Source: a virus. Taken from it: a stretch of 51,808 nucleotides of DNA. A model generated the notes under the pieces. It did no database searches. It saw nothing but the letters and a program-made list of their open reading frames with translations, and was not told the origin of the DNA. Both the position numbers and the translations under genes were made by a program. Below, in pieces: positions 5,986 to 13,248 of the stretch (its first letter is position 1; every line of letters begins with the position of its first letter). The stretch is taken from the IMG/VR virus record IMGVR_UViG_3300047174_000176, positions 1 through 51,808 of that record. One strand, 5' to 3'.

Positions 5986-6111
5986 CTGGCCTCCAGTGGG
6001 CGGCAGACCGGACGCGATCCGGCTCGCCGCCCGGCCGCGCGCTTCATCAACATCAACGGTTCCGACCGCGGCTCCGCGTCCACGCGCCACCTCATGGGTG
6101 AGCGCGCATGA
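5986..6111 (+). other. In-frame coding-like extension after an amber stop
   Basis: Straight after the TAG the same frame stays open for 41 codons with GC-rich third positions, and its TGA overlaps the next ATG as ATGA, just as true gene ends do here. No ATG, GTG or TTG lies near its 5' end. Either the amber is read through, or one base change has split a 120-codon gene. Confidence 0.45.
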
Positions 6112-6206
6112 CGCCTTTTGCCGGGCGCGAACCTGTCGCCGCGACCATAGCTGTGGCCGCGACCGTCTGCGTTTGCGCCCAATTCCAGGGTGCTTCGTCG
6201 CGCTGA
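6108..6206 (+). CDS. 32-aa small hydrophobic peptide
   Basis: ATG overlaps the preceding TGA as ATGA. The peptide begins MTPFAGREPVAATIAVAAT and has a hydrophobic middle (residues about 10-24) that could cross the membrane once, with two cysteines (VCVCA). Its existence depends on the overlap argument only. Confidence 0.45.
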   Translation: MTPFAGREPVAATIAVAATVCVCAQFQGASSR

Positions 6207-6270
6207 ACATGCCTGTGAGCATGCGCGGGATCGTTTGGCCTGCCGTCCGGACCATTTGGAGAAAACTCCA

Positions 6271-6699
6271 GTGGACGCACGACAACACGCGCTTCTTGCG
6301 CGTCAGCTCATCGACGAGTGTGGCGGCCCAGAAAAGATCGTCCTTGAGGGCATATGCCGGTTCAAAGGGACAACCTGGCTCTACAAGTTCAGGGACGCCG
6401 CCAGCGCATCCTTCATGCCGGCCGACGTGATGGCCGACCTCGAGGCCTACTGCGGCAAGCCGATCTACAGTCGAGCCCTGGTAGACGCCCGACCTGCCGC
6501 GGAGGATGTGCTGAACGTCTGGGCGGAGGCTTGCGAGGCCACCGAGTCGGCGGCTGAGCTGCAGCGCATCGCGCGCCTGGCGCAGTCCCACCCCGGCGGC
6601 CCGACGCCCAGGATGCGGATGGCGATCGAGGCGGCGACCTTGCGGCTCGAGGCTGAGGCGCGAGCGGTGCGGGCCTGCAACGAACGTGGGTCGTCATGA
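6271..6699 (+). CDS. Phage regulatory protein, CII/CP76 family
   Basis: From the GTG at 6271 (GGAG nine bases upstream) it encodes 142 residues. The middle matches the phage CII regulatory family: an ARQLIDECGGPEKIV helix, a TTWLYKFRD recognition region, then FMPADVMADLEAYCGKPIYS, the most recognisable stretch. These proteins bind DNA and take part in lysis-lysogeny or early control. The stop overlaps the replication initiator's start (ATGA), placing it in the rightward early operon. Confidence 0.8.
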   Translation: MDARQHALLARQLIDECGGPEKIVLEGICRFKGTTWLYKFRDAASASFMPADVMADLEAYCGKPIYSRALVDARPAAEDVLNVWAEACEATESAAELQRIARLAQSHPGGPTPRMRMAIEAATLRLEAEARAVRACNERGSS

Positions 6700-7418
6700 C
6701 CGCCGTGGCACTCATCGACAAACATGCTCGCCGGCGTCCCGAGCCGGAAGAGCGGCGTTCCCACCAGCCCGTGCGTCGCAACAGCCGCATGGCAGAGGAT
6801 CTCTACCGCGGATGGGAAAGCCGGTGGACGCGAAAGGGGATGACCTGGCGCGAAAAGCACGAGCTGGTCAAAGCCGCCCGAGCCTACGATCGCGCCAACA
6901 AAAAGCCCGGCGCCCGCCACGGCCCCTTGGGCCCGATCGCCATCGAGCTCCTGGAGGAGCTCTGCTACATGGCGGTGTCAAACGATGGACGGCTCTATCC
7001 GACCCTCGACTGGATGCAGCAGAAGCTGCGCCGATCCAGAGACACCGTCGTCAGGGTCATGCGCGCCCTGGCGGACGCCCAGATCCTGCAATGGATCCGG
7101 CGGCTCGTGCCGGTTGAAGACGACGGAAAGGGTTGGGGGCGGGGGCCGCGGGTCAAGCAAACATCGAGCGTCTACCGCATCCAGTTGCCCGCCCGCCTGC
7201 GCAAGTTCGTCAGGCGTAAGCCGCCGGCGGCGGACGAGGCCCACCGAAAAGCCGAGATGCGCGCCACGATTGAAGCCCACATTCGCGAGGAGGCCGCCGA
7301 TCGCCTCGACGCGATCCCCGCAGTCGCGCGAGCGAACGCCAAGGCCGCCTCCGATCGCCGGAAGCTAGACCGCGAGTCCGATGATCCGGCTCAAACCGTC
7401 CACAAGTCAGAATCATAA
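6696..7418 (+). CDS. Replication initiator-like winged-helix protein
   Basis: 240 residues. The centre (LGPIAIELLEELCYMAVSND, then LYPTLDWMQQKLRRSRDTVV and RALADAQILQWIRR) is a winged helix typical of plasmid/phage replication proteins and lambda O-like N-domains; the ends are basic and charged. It is last in the rightward early operon and is followed by a hairpin-rich non-coding stretch that could contain the origin it binds. No helicase or primase gene was recognised, so host replication enzymes are presumably recruited. It could alternatively be a transcription regulator. Confidence 0.7.
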   Translation: MTAVALIDKHARRRPEPEERRSHQPVRRNSRMAEDLYRGWESRWTRKGMTWREKHELVKAARAYDRANKKPGARHGPLGPIAIELLEELCYMAVSNDGRLYPTLDWMQQKLRRSRDTVVRVMRALADAQILQWIRRLVPVEDDGKGWGRGPRVKQTSSVYRIQLPARLRKFVRRKPPAADEAHRKAEMRATIEAHIREEAADRLDAIPAVARANAKAASDRRKLDRESDDPAQTVHKSES

Positions 7419-7692
7419 GGCGTCCGCGTACCGCGGACCGGTCTGTTGCGAGGTTGAATGAGGAGCCCACCTGCCGGTGGGCAAGATGTGTGAAGAAAAC
7501 CCGTCAAGATTTCACTGAGGTCCAGCTTTCGCCGGACACAGGCCGAGAGGTCATGCCTGCTTGATCACACCTCAGCGCCGCCGACAGCGCGGCGCCTTAG
7601 CTCTTCGGGGAAGAGCTCCGGGTTTTCGGGCGCGGGCCGGCGGCGGGCGGGGATTTGTCGTAGATAGGGTCGTGGTCGAGCCAGGATTGGCG
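7419..7692. other. Non-coding, hairpin-rich region (candidate origin)
   Basis: No credible gene. Perfect hairpins are GTCCGCG-tac-CGCGGAC (7422-7438), GCCCACC-tgcc-GGTGGGC (7465-7482), GCGCCGC-N7-GCGGCGC (about 7574-7594) and the terminator at 7599. The position right after the initiator gene and between convergent transcripts makes it the best origin candidate in the window, but no iteron-like direct repeat was seen. Confidence 0.5.
7599..7628. terminator. Terminator between convergent operons
   Basis: Perfect stem AGCTCTTC-GGG-GAAGAGCT (7599-7617) followed by CCGGG and TTTT (about 7623-7626). It stops the rightward early transcript. On the minus strand there is no good T run. Confidence 0.6.
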
Positions 7693-8283
7693 TTAGGCGC
7701 CGCCGAGCATCAAACGCAGGCTGTGCCATGCCTCCGCGACATACCCCGGCCAGATGAGTTTAATGGCCTGGGTCACCACCGCCGCCACCAAAAGCACGCC
7801 GAGGAGCGCGATCGGGCCTTTGCCCATTTCGATGAGCGTCCATTTCCACAACGGCTCTTTTTTTGGTGTTCTGCAGGCGTCGATGACCGCTGCCTGAACC
7901 CGGGCGACCGCCTTCTCGAGTTCCGCGGCAGGGACGACCGTGTTGCGTTGGGCGACGTATTGTTGAAGGCCTGCCAACGCTTCTCCCCAGATCGTCGTGA
8001 AGTGCTTTTGGGTGCAGCTGTCGCGGACCTCCTCAAGATCAACGTCGGAGAACGGCGGAGGATGTTTCAGCGCCTCCTCTTCAGCGCCCCATCTATCCAC
8101 GGTGTAACGGCCAATGGCGATGTAGATCTCCACCAGGTCGCGTGTGTCGGCCACGTCCATCCCCGGCCGGGGAAAGCCCTGCATCAGCCTCGTCTTCGCC
8201 TCGGCGAAGGTGACGTTGTGATGATCGCCATATTCCGGCTCAGCGATGTCGGCGCCGCGCCCCCCGGCGCCCGTTGGACCCAT
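7693..8283 (-). CDS. Membrane protein of the accessory cassette, 196 aa
   Basis: A soluble N-terminal region of about 150 residues (VEIYIAIGRYTVDRWGAEEE, an LQQYVAQR segment) is followed by one membrane helix near residues 157-175 (GPIALLGVLLVAAVVTQAI) and a short tail. ATG at 8283 overlaps the stop of the upstream gene (TAATG), so the two are co-translated. The layout resembles phage accessory modules that act at the membrane, such as superinfection exclusion, but I recognise no family. Confidence 0.75.
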   Translation of the reverse strand: MGPTGAGGRGADIAEPEYGDHHNVTFAEAKTRLMQGFPRPGMDVADTRDLVEIYIAIGRYTVDRWGAEEEALKHPPPFSDVDLEEVRDSCTQKHFTTIWGEALAGLQQYVAQRNTVVPAAELEKAVARVQAAVIDACRTPKKEPLWKWTLIEMGKGPIALLGVLLVAAVVTQAIKLIWPGYVAEAWHSLRLMLGGA

Positions 8284-8627
8284 TAGGCCGACTTGAGCTC
8301 GATAGCTGGGACGTGTTCGGCCGCCTCCGCTTGCAGCTTGATGACCATCTCATCGACGTCAGCCAGTTGCTTTCGGTGTGCGTCGCGCACCTCAGGAACC
8401 GCCAGGTCACGCTGCACACGCTCCACCAGGTCTTTCAATCCGGGCGACGACTTGAACGGGTCCGGGTAATTGATCCTGACGATCGATAGGATGGGGCTTT
8501 TTCCCGCGGCCTTCAGGGCGCGGCGATACCTTTTGACCAGAAGAGAGCTCTTTAAGCGGGACGACTCCAGCGAACTATCGGTCGTCGCCGCCTGCGCGGA
8601 GGCATCCGTTTGGTTGGTGTCTACCAT
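8283..8627 (-). CDS. Unknown partner of the membrane protein, 114 aa
   Basis: Soluble, Ser/Thr-rich at the start (MVDTNQTDASAQAATTDSS) then basic and helical (LVKRYRRALKAAGKSP, then LKDLVERVQRDLAVPEVRDA). No Shine-Dalgarno sequence is visible for the ATG at 8627; an alternative start lies at 8645. It is translationally coupled to the membrane protein. Function unknown. Confidence 0.65.
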   Translation of the reverse strand: MVDTNQTDASAQAATTDSSLESSRLKSSLLVKRYRRALKAAGKSPILSIVRINYPDPFKSSPGLKDLVERVQRDLAVPEVRDAHRKQLADVDEMVIKLQAEAAEHVPAIELKSA

Positions 8628-8799
8628 TAAGGAGATCCAGCGCATGGGTGATAGATAGGAGGAGAACGCTCGCCAGGCCCTGACGTGCCAGCTTGAACGA
8701 TTTGATCCGAGCAAGGTTTGGTGAGCCATGCAAGCGCCGATTGAACCCGGTTAAATGCGCGGCAAAGTAAAGAGACGCCGCCAACATACTGACAATCAA
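8575..8799 (-). CDS. Possible small membrane protein
   Basis: An open frame with a TTG start at 8799 has a convincing membrane helix at its start (LIVSMLAASLYFAAHL) and a second hydrophobic stretch (LASVLLLSITHAL). It overlaps the 5' end of the gene at 8283-8627 by about 50 bases in another frame. There is no ribosome site, so it is tentative. Confidence 0.3.
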   Translation of the reverse strand: MIVSMLAASLYFAAHLTGFNRRLHGSPNLARIKSFKLARQGLASVLLLSITHALDLLNGRHQPNGCLRAGGDDR

Positions 8800-8960
8800 C
8801 AGGGTTAATGAGGCCAGATCACGCCACGACGCAGCTCATTTTCTTGCGCTTCCGTGTCCTCAGGGGCGGAAAATGACCTCGATTTAATTTCGCCGAGGCT
8901 CCCTGCGATGCCCTCTAAGCGACCAGATGGTGATTCTGGCGCCCATAATGAAGCCGAAGA
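8800..8960. other. Intergenic stretch of the accessory cassette
   Basis: AT-richer than its surroundings. It holds inverted repeats CCTCG-N12-CGAGG (near 8877-8898) and CCAGA-N7-TCTGG (near 8921-8937). A minus-strand frame could encode a peptide of 20-30 residues with one hydrophobic segment (LLIFGFIMGARITIW) but no credible start was found. Promoters for the genes at 8627 and below presumably lie here. Confidence 0.35.
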
Positions 8961-9575
8961 TTAAGAGTCCGGTCGAACCAGCGACCGGGTTTCGGAGAGA
9001 TTTTCGAGCAGCACGCTGGTGATCGAAAGCTCATCTTCGTCCAGGGGCTTGGCCTTGAACCGTCGCAAAATTTCACGTCGGACTTCCGCGGCGATCGCAA
9101 GGCGATGTTCGAAGGCCGCGGCCGCCTCCATGTCCTTTTCCGCCACTTCGGCCGCCTTGGGTCCATATCGATCGAGGAGCTCGCTCGCCCGCGCGCGCAC
9201 CTCGGCGCGCTGGCGTCGAAGTTTTAGTAGCCAGCTGAGCTCCAGTCCCTCGCGCCGTTTGGCGTCGCGATCGGCGCGCCAGATTTCGTGCAGGTGCGCC
9301 GTCAGGCGAACATCGTCCGTCCTCATGTTGGTCGGCCAGGTGCTGTCGCCCGGTAGGCTGGCGATGAAGAACACGCGTGTCCTGCAGCCCCTAGTCTTGC
9401 ACCGGGCATGCCGGTTCCAGAGAGAATAAAGCTCGCCGCGTGATTTGATCAGGAGCTCGAGATTTACCGGCCGGTGGATCGCGCACGACGAACAGAAGGC
9501 GCTGACGGCTGCGCCCCTCTCGAAAAGATGGCCCACCGTGCTCGACCAGTGTGGGATGATAATGAAACGGCTCAT
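8961..9575 (-). CDS. Zinc-ribbon protein, possibly SOS-controlled
   Basis: From the ATG at 9575 it encodes 204 residues. Two Cys pairs in the N-terminal third (FCSSC, then CKTRGC about 35 residues later) form a likely zinc ribbon around an IHRPVNLELL segment; the rest is a charged helical region (SWLLKLRRQRAEVRARASEL). An upstream ATG at 9605 would lie inside the LexA-type site, so I prefer 9575. LexA control would make this the gene most responsive to DNA damage here, but its activity, possibly as an antirepressor, is inference. Confidence 0.7.
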   Translation of the reverse strand: MSRFIIIPHWSSTVGHLFERGAAVSAFCSSCAIHRPVNLELLIKSRGELYSLWNRHARCKTRGCRTRVFFIASLPGDSTWPTNMRTDDVRLTAHLHEIWRADRDAKRREGLELSWLLKLRRQRAEVRARASELLDRYGPKAAEVAEKDMEAAAAFEHRLAIAAEVRREILRRFKAKPLDEDELSITSVLLENLSETRSLVRPDS

Positions 9576-9598
9576 GCGATTGTAGACCTCGCCGCCAT

Positions 9599-9613
9599 GT
9601 TCCATATTTGTTC
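9599..9613. promoter_or_regulatory. LexA-type SOS box
   Basis: GTTC-CATATTT-GTTC is an exact match to the direct-repeat SOS box of Alphaproteobacteria (GTTC-N7-GTTC), with the AT-rich centre usual for it. It lies 24 bases upstream of the ATG at 9575. The divergent gene at 9745 could be affected too. Confidence 0.65.
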
Positions 9614-9744
9614 TTATGCCGAGTCAAGCGCGGCCTGGGGCAAACCTGACGTCCAATCCGCGCGAACCCCTTGCGGCAAAAGGCTTCACGACACGGCAAC
9701 GATCATGGGATAATTCTCCCCATAGGCGAGTGGGCGGGTTTTAG

Positions 9745-10269
9745 ATGGCGCTGAGTTCAAAGGGACGTAATCGGCCCGCTGCGCGCCTGGCCGCCGCCGC
9801 TGCACGCAGGATGGGAGCGGCCAAGGCCCCGACCCGCCGCGTGGTCGCAAAGCGCGAACGCCATATTTCCGGCCTGGCGTGGCTCAGCAACAAGGGCAAG
9901 ATCAGCGCGCGCGAACGCCGGGCGGGTGAGGACTATGGCGTCCTCTTCCGCGTTTCCGCCATGGAAGGGTTCGTCTCGATCCGCTCATGCCTTAACGATG
10001 AGCAGGGCGGAGGAAAAGGCGGCGGGTTGCCGAGCCTGGATCTTGAGGCCGCGGCGTGGGCGGCGGACTGCAGGATGCGGCTGGCGGACGCTCAGCTCAA
10101 CATCTTGCAGGGACACTCCGGGCTGATCGCGGCGCTCGCCTGCATCTGCGGCCGCGGTGAAACACCCCGCGAGGTCCTGGGCGACAAGGCCACAGATCGG
10201 GAAGTCGAGGACCTCATAAGCTCGCTTCGAACAGCTCTGCAGATGCTGGCGAACAAATGGCGGATTTGA
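9745..10269 (+). CDS. DUF6456-like regulator, 174 aa
   Basis: A very basic N-terminus (RPAARLAAAAARRMGAAK) precedes a domain with HISGLAWLSNKGKISARERR, LADAQLNILQGHSGLIAALA and a final LRTALQMLANKWR. The order (a GLAWL start, AGE-type helix, a helical C-terminus ending in a short recognition-like helix) resembles DUF6456 proteins of Alphaproteobacteria, many of them phage-borne regulators. A GATAAT box near 9710 may be its promoter. It is followed by a strong terminator, so it is probably a single-gene transcript. Confidence 0.55.
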   Translation: MALSSKGRNRPAARLAAAAARRMGAAKAPTRRVVAKRERHISGLAWLSNKGKISARERRAGEDYGVLFRVSAMEGFVSIRSCLNDEQGGGKGGGLPSLDLEAAAWAADCRMRLADAQLNILQGHSGLIAALACICGRGETPREVLGDKATDREVEDLISSLRTALQMLANKWRI

Positions 10270-10309
10270 CAAACCCGACGGGTTATGGTTCTACCTCGAT
10301 CGTGATCAG

Positions 10310-10360
10310 AGGTGCGCGCGACGCACCTGCCCAGCCCCGGCCTTTGGCGCGGGGCTTTTT
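10310..10360 (+). terminator. Hairpin plus rho-independent terminator
   Basis: First stem AGGTGCG-N5-CGCACCT (10310-10328), then AGCCCCG-N10-CGGGGCT (10333-10356) followed by five T. A TTGACA box at 10266-10271 could alternatively start a short RNA of about 60-70 bases ending here, but its -10 is poor. Confidence 0.8.
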
Positions 10361-10377
10361 CATGCCCGGAATCATCA

Positions 10378-10560
10378 ATGAGCCCAAACGTCCAGGCTAA
10401 GGTCTGTGCGCACGCCGAGGCGTTCGCGCAGCGGGTGACGACGCCGGCCTACGCTGGCGGCGAGCGCGAGGCGGAAGTGACGGCCATCATCATCAACGCC
10501 GGGGAGGAGCGCCGCCGGCGTATCGCCATCGGCGCGACACGGACCGGCCGCGGCGCTTGA
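10378..10560 (+). CDS. Small unknown protein, 60 aa
   Basis: ATG at 10378 sits just after the terminator. The product (MSPNVQAKVCAHAEAFAQRV, VTAIIINAGEERRRRIAIGA) is mixed alpha/beta with a basic end. No good ribosome site is visible, and the following 160 bases lack a gene, so this is a modest call. Confidence 0.45.
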   Translation: MSPNVQAKVCAHAEAFAQRVTTPAYAGGEREAEVTAIIINAGEERRRRIAIGATRTGRGA

Positions 10561-10585
10561 ACGCTCACCCATCGGGGACGATCCT

Positions 10586-10602
10586 CCCTTATCGATCGTC
10601 AG
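10586..10602. repeat. Dispersed 17-bp element, copy 1
   Basis: CCCTTATCG-atc-GTCAG. A second copy (CCCTTATCG-gaa-GTCAG) is at 10983-10999, so the pair brackets the gene at 10736-10969. It may be a binding site or a promoter-like element. Confidence 0.5.
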
Positions 10603-10692
10603 AGCCACGCTCGTGAGACACAAGCGGGTTTGTTGATCACCGGCGTTACGCAAGAACGGGCGCCATACCCATTCTCGGAGGTGCGCTCCGGC

Positions 10693-10729
10693 CAATCGGG
10701 GGTGAACCCCTGGTCAATCTGGGGTGAAC
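10693..10729. promoter_or_regulatory. Two 15-bp direct repeats (operator-like)
   Basis: CAATC-N-GGGGTGAAC occurs at 10693-10707 and 10715-10729, 22 bases apart (two helical turns), immediately upstream of the gene at 10736. The spacing is typical of a dimeric regulator bound to one face of the DNA. Confidence 0.55.
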
Positions 10730-10735
10730 AACAAG

Positions 10736-10969
10736 ATGGTCGATTTGAATCTGCTCCGGTCGTCCGCCGGAAAAGCCCGCGACGACGCCGCCGCTGAGCT
10801 GGACGGCCTCGTCTATCACGAGCGGCAAATCGAAGAGGGTCGCGCCAAGGCCGAACGCCTCACACGTTTTGCCGACGAGCTCGAGCAGCTGCTCGCTCAA
10901 GTCGATCCCACCTATCGGCGGGTGACGCCGCAGCTGGCCGACTTCCGCGGGCGAATGCGGCACCTCTAG
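10736..10969 (+). CDS. Coiled-coil-like small protein, 77 aa
   Basis: ATG 10736 is preferred; GTG 10724 lies inside the direct repeat. The protein is almost wholly charged helix (KARDDAAAELDGLVYHERQI, then AKAERLTRFADELEQLLAQV), probably a coiled coil. It is bracketed by the two 17-bp elements. Function unknown. Confidence 0.65.
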   Translation: MVDLNLLRSSAGKARDDAAAELDGLVYHERQIEEGRAKAERLTRFADELEQLLAQVDPTYRRVTPQLADFRGRMRHL

Positions 10970-10982
10970 CCGGCGATAATCC

Positions 10983-10999
10983 CCCTTATCGGAAGTCAG
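10983..10999. repeat. Dispersed 17-bp element, copy 2
   Basis: CCCTTATCG-gaa-GTCAG; 14 of 17 bases match copy 1 at 10586. It also overlaps the inverted repeat CGATAA-N6-TTATCG (10974-10991). Confidence 0.5.
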
Positions 11000-11012
11000 G
11001 GCGGCCTCCGAC

Positions 11013-11080
11013 CTGCATAGACAACTGCGATTTTTCAACACGTCGCGACGATCTGCATAGAGCGCGCGAAATCTTCAACA
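11013..11080. repeat. 28-bp imperfect direct repeat before the recombinase
   Basis: Units at 11013-11040 and 11053-11080 both begin CTGCATAGA and end TTCAACA, 40 bases apart. The pair ends 12 bases before the ATG of the tyrosine recombinase. It is AT-richer than its surroundings. Binding sites for the recombinase or a regulator are likely; core recombination sites cannot be assigned. Confidence 0.55.
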
Positions 11081-11092
11081 TCAGGATTTTGA

Positions 11093-12103
11093 ATGCCCGG
11101 CACGGACGTCGTCACGACGCCGCCGGCGCGCGACCTGGTCCCTGCGGCCGCCGGGCCAGAAGTCCAGAGGCTCGCCGCCGCGGCGGCCGCGTATGCCGAC
11201 GCCGCTCAGGCGTCGAACACGCGGCGAGCCTACGAATCTGATTGGGCCGATTTTGCAGCGTGGTGCTGCACCTTCGGCGCGACGCCGCTGCCCGCCGCCG
11301 GCGCGACGGTGGCGTTCTACCTCATGGCGCGGGCTGAGACCCACGCCGTTTCGACGCTCGAGCGCCGCATGGCGGCGATCAGCACGAAACACAGAATGGC
11401 TGATCTTCCGCCGCCGGCGTCGCGCGATCTCCGCGCGATCTGGGCGGGGATCCGCCGCACTCACGGTCGGCCGCCGCGCCAGAAGCGGGCTATCATCACA
11501 GAAGACCTGCGCCGCATCCTGGCCAAACTGCCGACCACCACCATCGGCGTCCGCGATCGGGCGCTGATCCTTTTGGCATTCGCCGCGGCGCTCCGGCGCA
11601 ACGAGGCGGCCGCCCTCAATCTCGCCGCAGGCGCGCCCGGGCGATTGCGCGGGATCTGGCTGAGCTTCGTTCCGGGCGGAATGCAGATCCTGATCGATCA
11701 CAGCAAGGCCGACCAGGAAGGCGAAGGCGCCGTCGTCGCCGTGCCTTACGGCAGGAGTCTCTGTCCAGTGCAGGCGATGCAGGCGTGGCTGGAGCTGGCA
11801 CAGATCTCCACCGGCCCGGTGTTTCGCCCCGTCGATAAACACGGCCGGATCGCCGCGCGCGCCATGAGCGACAAGGCCATCGCCGATGTCGTCAAACGCG
11901 CTGCGGCGCGGGCGAAAATCGACCCGCGCACGGTGGGGGGGCACAGCTTACGCGCCGGCCTAGTCACCCAGGCGATCATCAACGGGGTCGCCGTGACGAA
12001 TATCATGAAGCAGACCCGCCATGCGAAGGTCGACACGCTCAACGGTTACGCGCGAACTGCGGGCAATATGAAGACCAGCGCTGCAGGCAAGGTAGGCCTG
12101 TGA
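11093..12103 (+). CDS. Tyrosine recombinase 1
   Basis: 336 residues with an N-terminal SAM-like core-binding domain (SNTRRAYESDWADFAAWC) and a catalytic domain holding the full set of residues: Arg near 168 (ALRRNEAA), Lys near 205 (HSKAD), His-x-x-Arg near 284 (GGHSLRAG), His near 309 (TRHAK) and Tyr near 318 (NGYAR). It is distinct from the integrase at 42582, which has the excisionase and attP-like array. It may act as a resolvase, a second integrase or an inversion enzyme. It starts a run of co-directional genes leading to the terminase. Confidence 0.9.
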   Translation: MPGTDVVTTPPARDLVPAAAGPEVQRLAAAAAAYADAAQASNTRRAYESDWADFAAWCCTFGATPLPAAGATVAFYLMARAETHAVSTLERRMAAISTKHRMADLPPPASRDLRAIWAGIRRTHGRPPRQKRAIITEDLRRILAKLPTTTIGVRDRALILLAFAAALRRNEAAALNLAAGAPGRLRGIWLSFVPGGMQILIDHSKADQEGEGAVVAVPYGRSLCPVQAMQAWLELAQISTGPVFRPVDKHGRIAARAMSDKAIADVVKRAAARAKIDPRTVGGHSLRAGLVTQAIINGVAVTNIMKQTRHAKVDTLNGYARTAGNMKTSAAGKVGL

Positions 12104-12402
12104 CGCGCAACGCGCCGCTGCGCCCCGCGCGCGAACTGAAGAGCGACGCTGGCGACGGTGATCGCGATCCGCACGAGCTGTTGGACGAGATCGCCAGCGA
12201 GCTCAACCTGCTCATCGAGAGCTATAGCAACCCCGACGCCTTTCTTGAGCGCCGCGACATGCTGGTGAAACGCCTTCGCCGTTTGTCGAAGCGCCTCCGC
12301 GGCGGCGAGCCCGCCGTTGCGACCACCACCTGGCGCAACCCGTCGCCGCAGCCGGCGCAGCCGCGCTCAGCGCGCACCATCACCATTTTCAGGAGATGCT
12401 GA
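12100..12402 (+). CDS. Unknown protein, 100 aa
   Basis: GTG at 12100 overlaps the recombinase stop (GTGA). A charged helical stretch (LLDEIASELNLLIESYSNPD, then LVKRLRRLSKRLRGGE) and a Pro-rich C-terminus are visible. No family is recognised. Translational coupling suggests joint expression with the recombinase, perhaps as an accessory factor. Confidence 0.65.
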   Translation: MTRNAPLRPARELKSDAGDGDRDPHELLDEIASELNLLIESYSNPDAFLERRDMLVKRLRRLSKRLRGGEPAVATTTWRNPSPQPAQPRSARTITIFRRC

Positions 12403-12403
12403 A

Positions 12404-12607
12404 ATGATTCCGACAGGGCGTTATTCACTCGGCGATCTCGCGCGCCGCAGCTGGCGCAACAAGGTGAACTATTTTCGCCGCGCCGCAGCCCGCCAACCCG
12501 TCACGCAGGCGGACTATGATCGCCTGCAGGCCGCGACAGATAAGCGCTCCCGTAAGGCTGAGCATCTGAAGAAGATCGCGGCCGCTGGCGGAATGGCCTT
12601 TTCCTAA
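12404..12607 (+). CDS. Small basic protein, 67 aa
   Basis: ATG 12404 with AGGAG nine bases upstream. Very basic (LGDLARRSWRNKVNYFRRAA, then TDKRSRKAEHLKKIAA), consistent with nucleic-acid binding. Its TAA overlaps the next ATG (TAATG). Family not recognised. Confidence 0.65.
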   Translation: MIPTGRYSLGDLARRSWRNKVNYFRRAAARQPVTQADYDRLQAATDKRSRKAEHLKKIAAAGGMAFS

Positions 12608-13248
12608 TGTCGACCTTCTTCGACAGGCCCGGCACGCAAGTGATCGGCGGCCGTGAATACATGACCGACGCCAAGGGGAGCTTGATCCCCGCGTCCTCGG
12701 TCAAGGAGCACGACAAGGTCGAGGACGAGTTCGTTCGTGACCTTTGCGCTCGCGCTGAACAACAATCAGAAGGGCTGCGGCTATTCAAGGAATCGGCATT
12801 CCGCGAGGGCGATGCCTTCAATGATCTGCTCGATGAGCGGTATGGCGTTAAAAAGCGCGGCCAGAAGGGCAATCAGACGTTCACGACGTTCGATGGCCTG
12901 TACGAGGTGCAGATCGCTGTCGCTGACCAGATTTCTTTCGGCGCAGGCCTCCAGCAGGCCAAGGCGTTGATCGACGAGTATCTGCAGGATCTGACCAAGG
13001 ACAGTGGCGATGAGCTGGTCACCCTGGTCACCAAAGCTTTCGACATGGGCAAGGAAGGAAAGATCAACGCTAAGGCGTTGCTCTCCCTGAAAACGTACAG
13101 CTTCAAGGATGATCGCTGGATCCGAGCGATGGCTGCGATCGACGATTCCATCAAGATCGTTGGATCAAAGCGGTATATTCGGTTCTCCAAGCGCGATCGA
13201 CCTGACGACAAGTGGCAACTGATCGCGCTGAACATCGCCGTCGCATGA
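12607..13248 (+). CDS. DUF3164 family protein
   Basis: 213 residues matching the DUF3164 pattern known from Mu-like phages: EYMTDAKGSLIPASSVKEHD near the start, FNDLLDERYGVKKRGQKGN mid-way, and AKALLSLKTYSFKDDRW followed by a DSIKIVGSKRYIRF end. The biochemical role is unestablished; in Mu-like phages it lies among early genes. Here it sits between a recombinase and the terminase although the phage has no Mu transposase. Confidence 0.85.
   Translation: MSTFFDRPGTQVIGGREYMTDAKGSLIPASSVKEHDKVEDEFVRDLCARAEQQSEGLRLFKESAFREGDAFNDLLDERYGVKKRGQKGNQTFTTFDGLYEVQIAVADQISFGAGLQQAKALIDEYLQDLTKDSGDELVTLVTKAFDMGKEGKINAKALLSLKTYSFKDDRWIRAMAAIDDSIKIVGSKRYIRFSKRDRPDDKWQLIALNIAVA

Noticed and set aside
10266-10360. 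tRNA or small RNA gene before the 10.36 kb terminator
   Set aside because: No cloverleaf can be folded and the -10 for the TTGACA box is poor; treated as a terminator region only.
12607-13248. Mu-like transposable phage
   Set aside because: DUF3164 and the tail are Mu-like, but no transposase A/B genes exist and an integrase/attP system is present.
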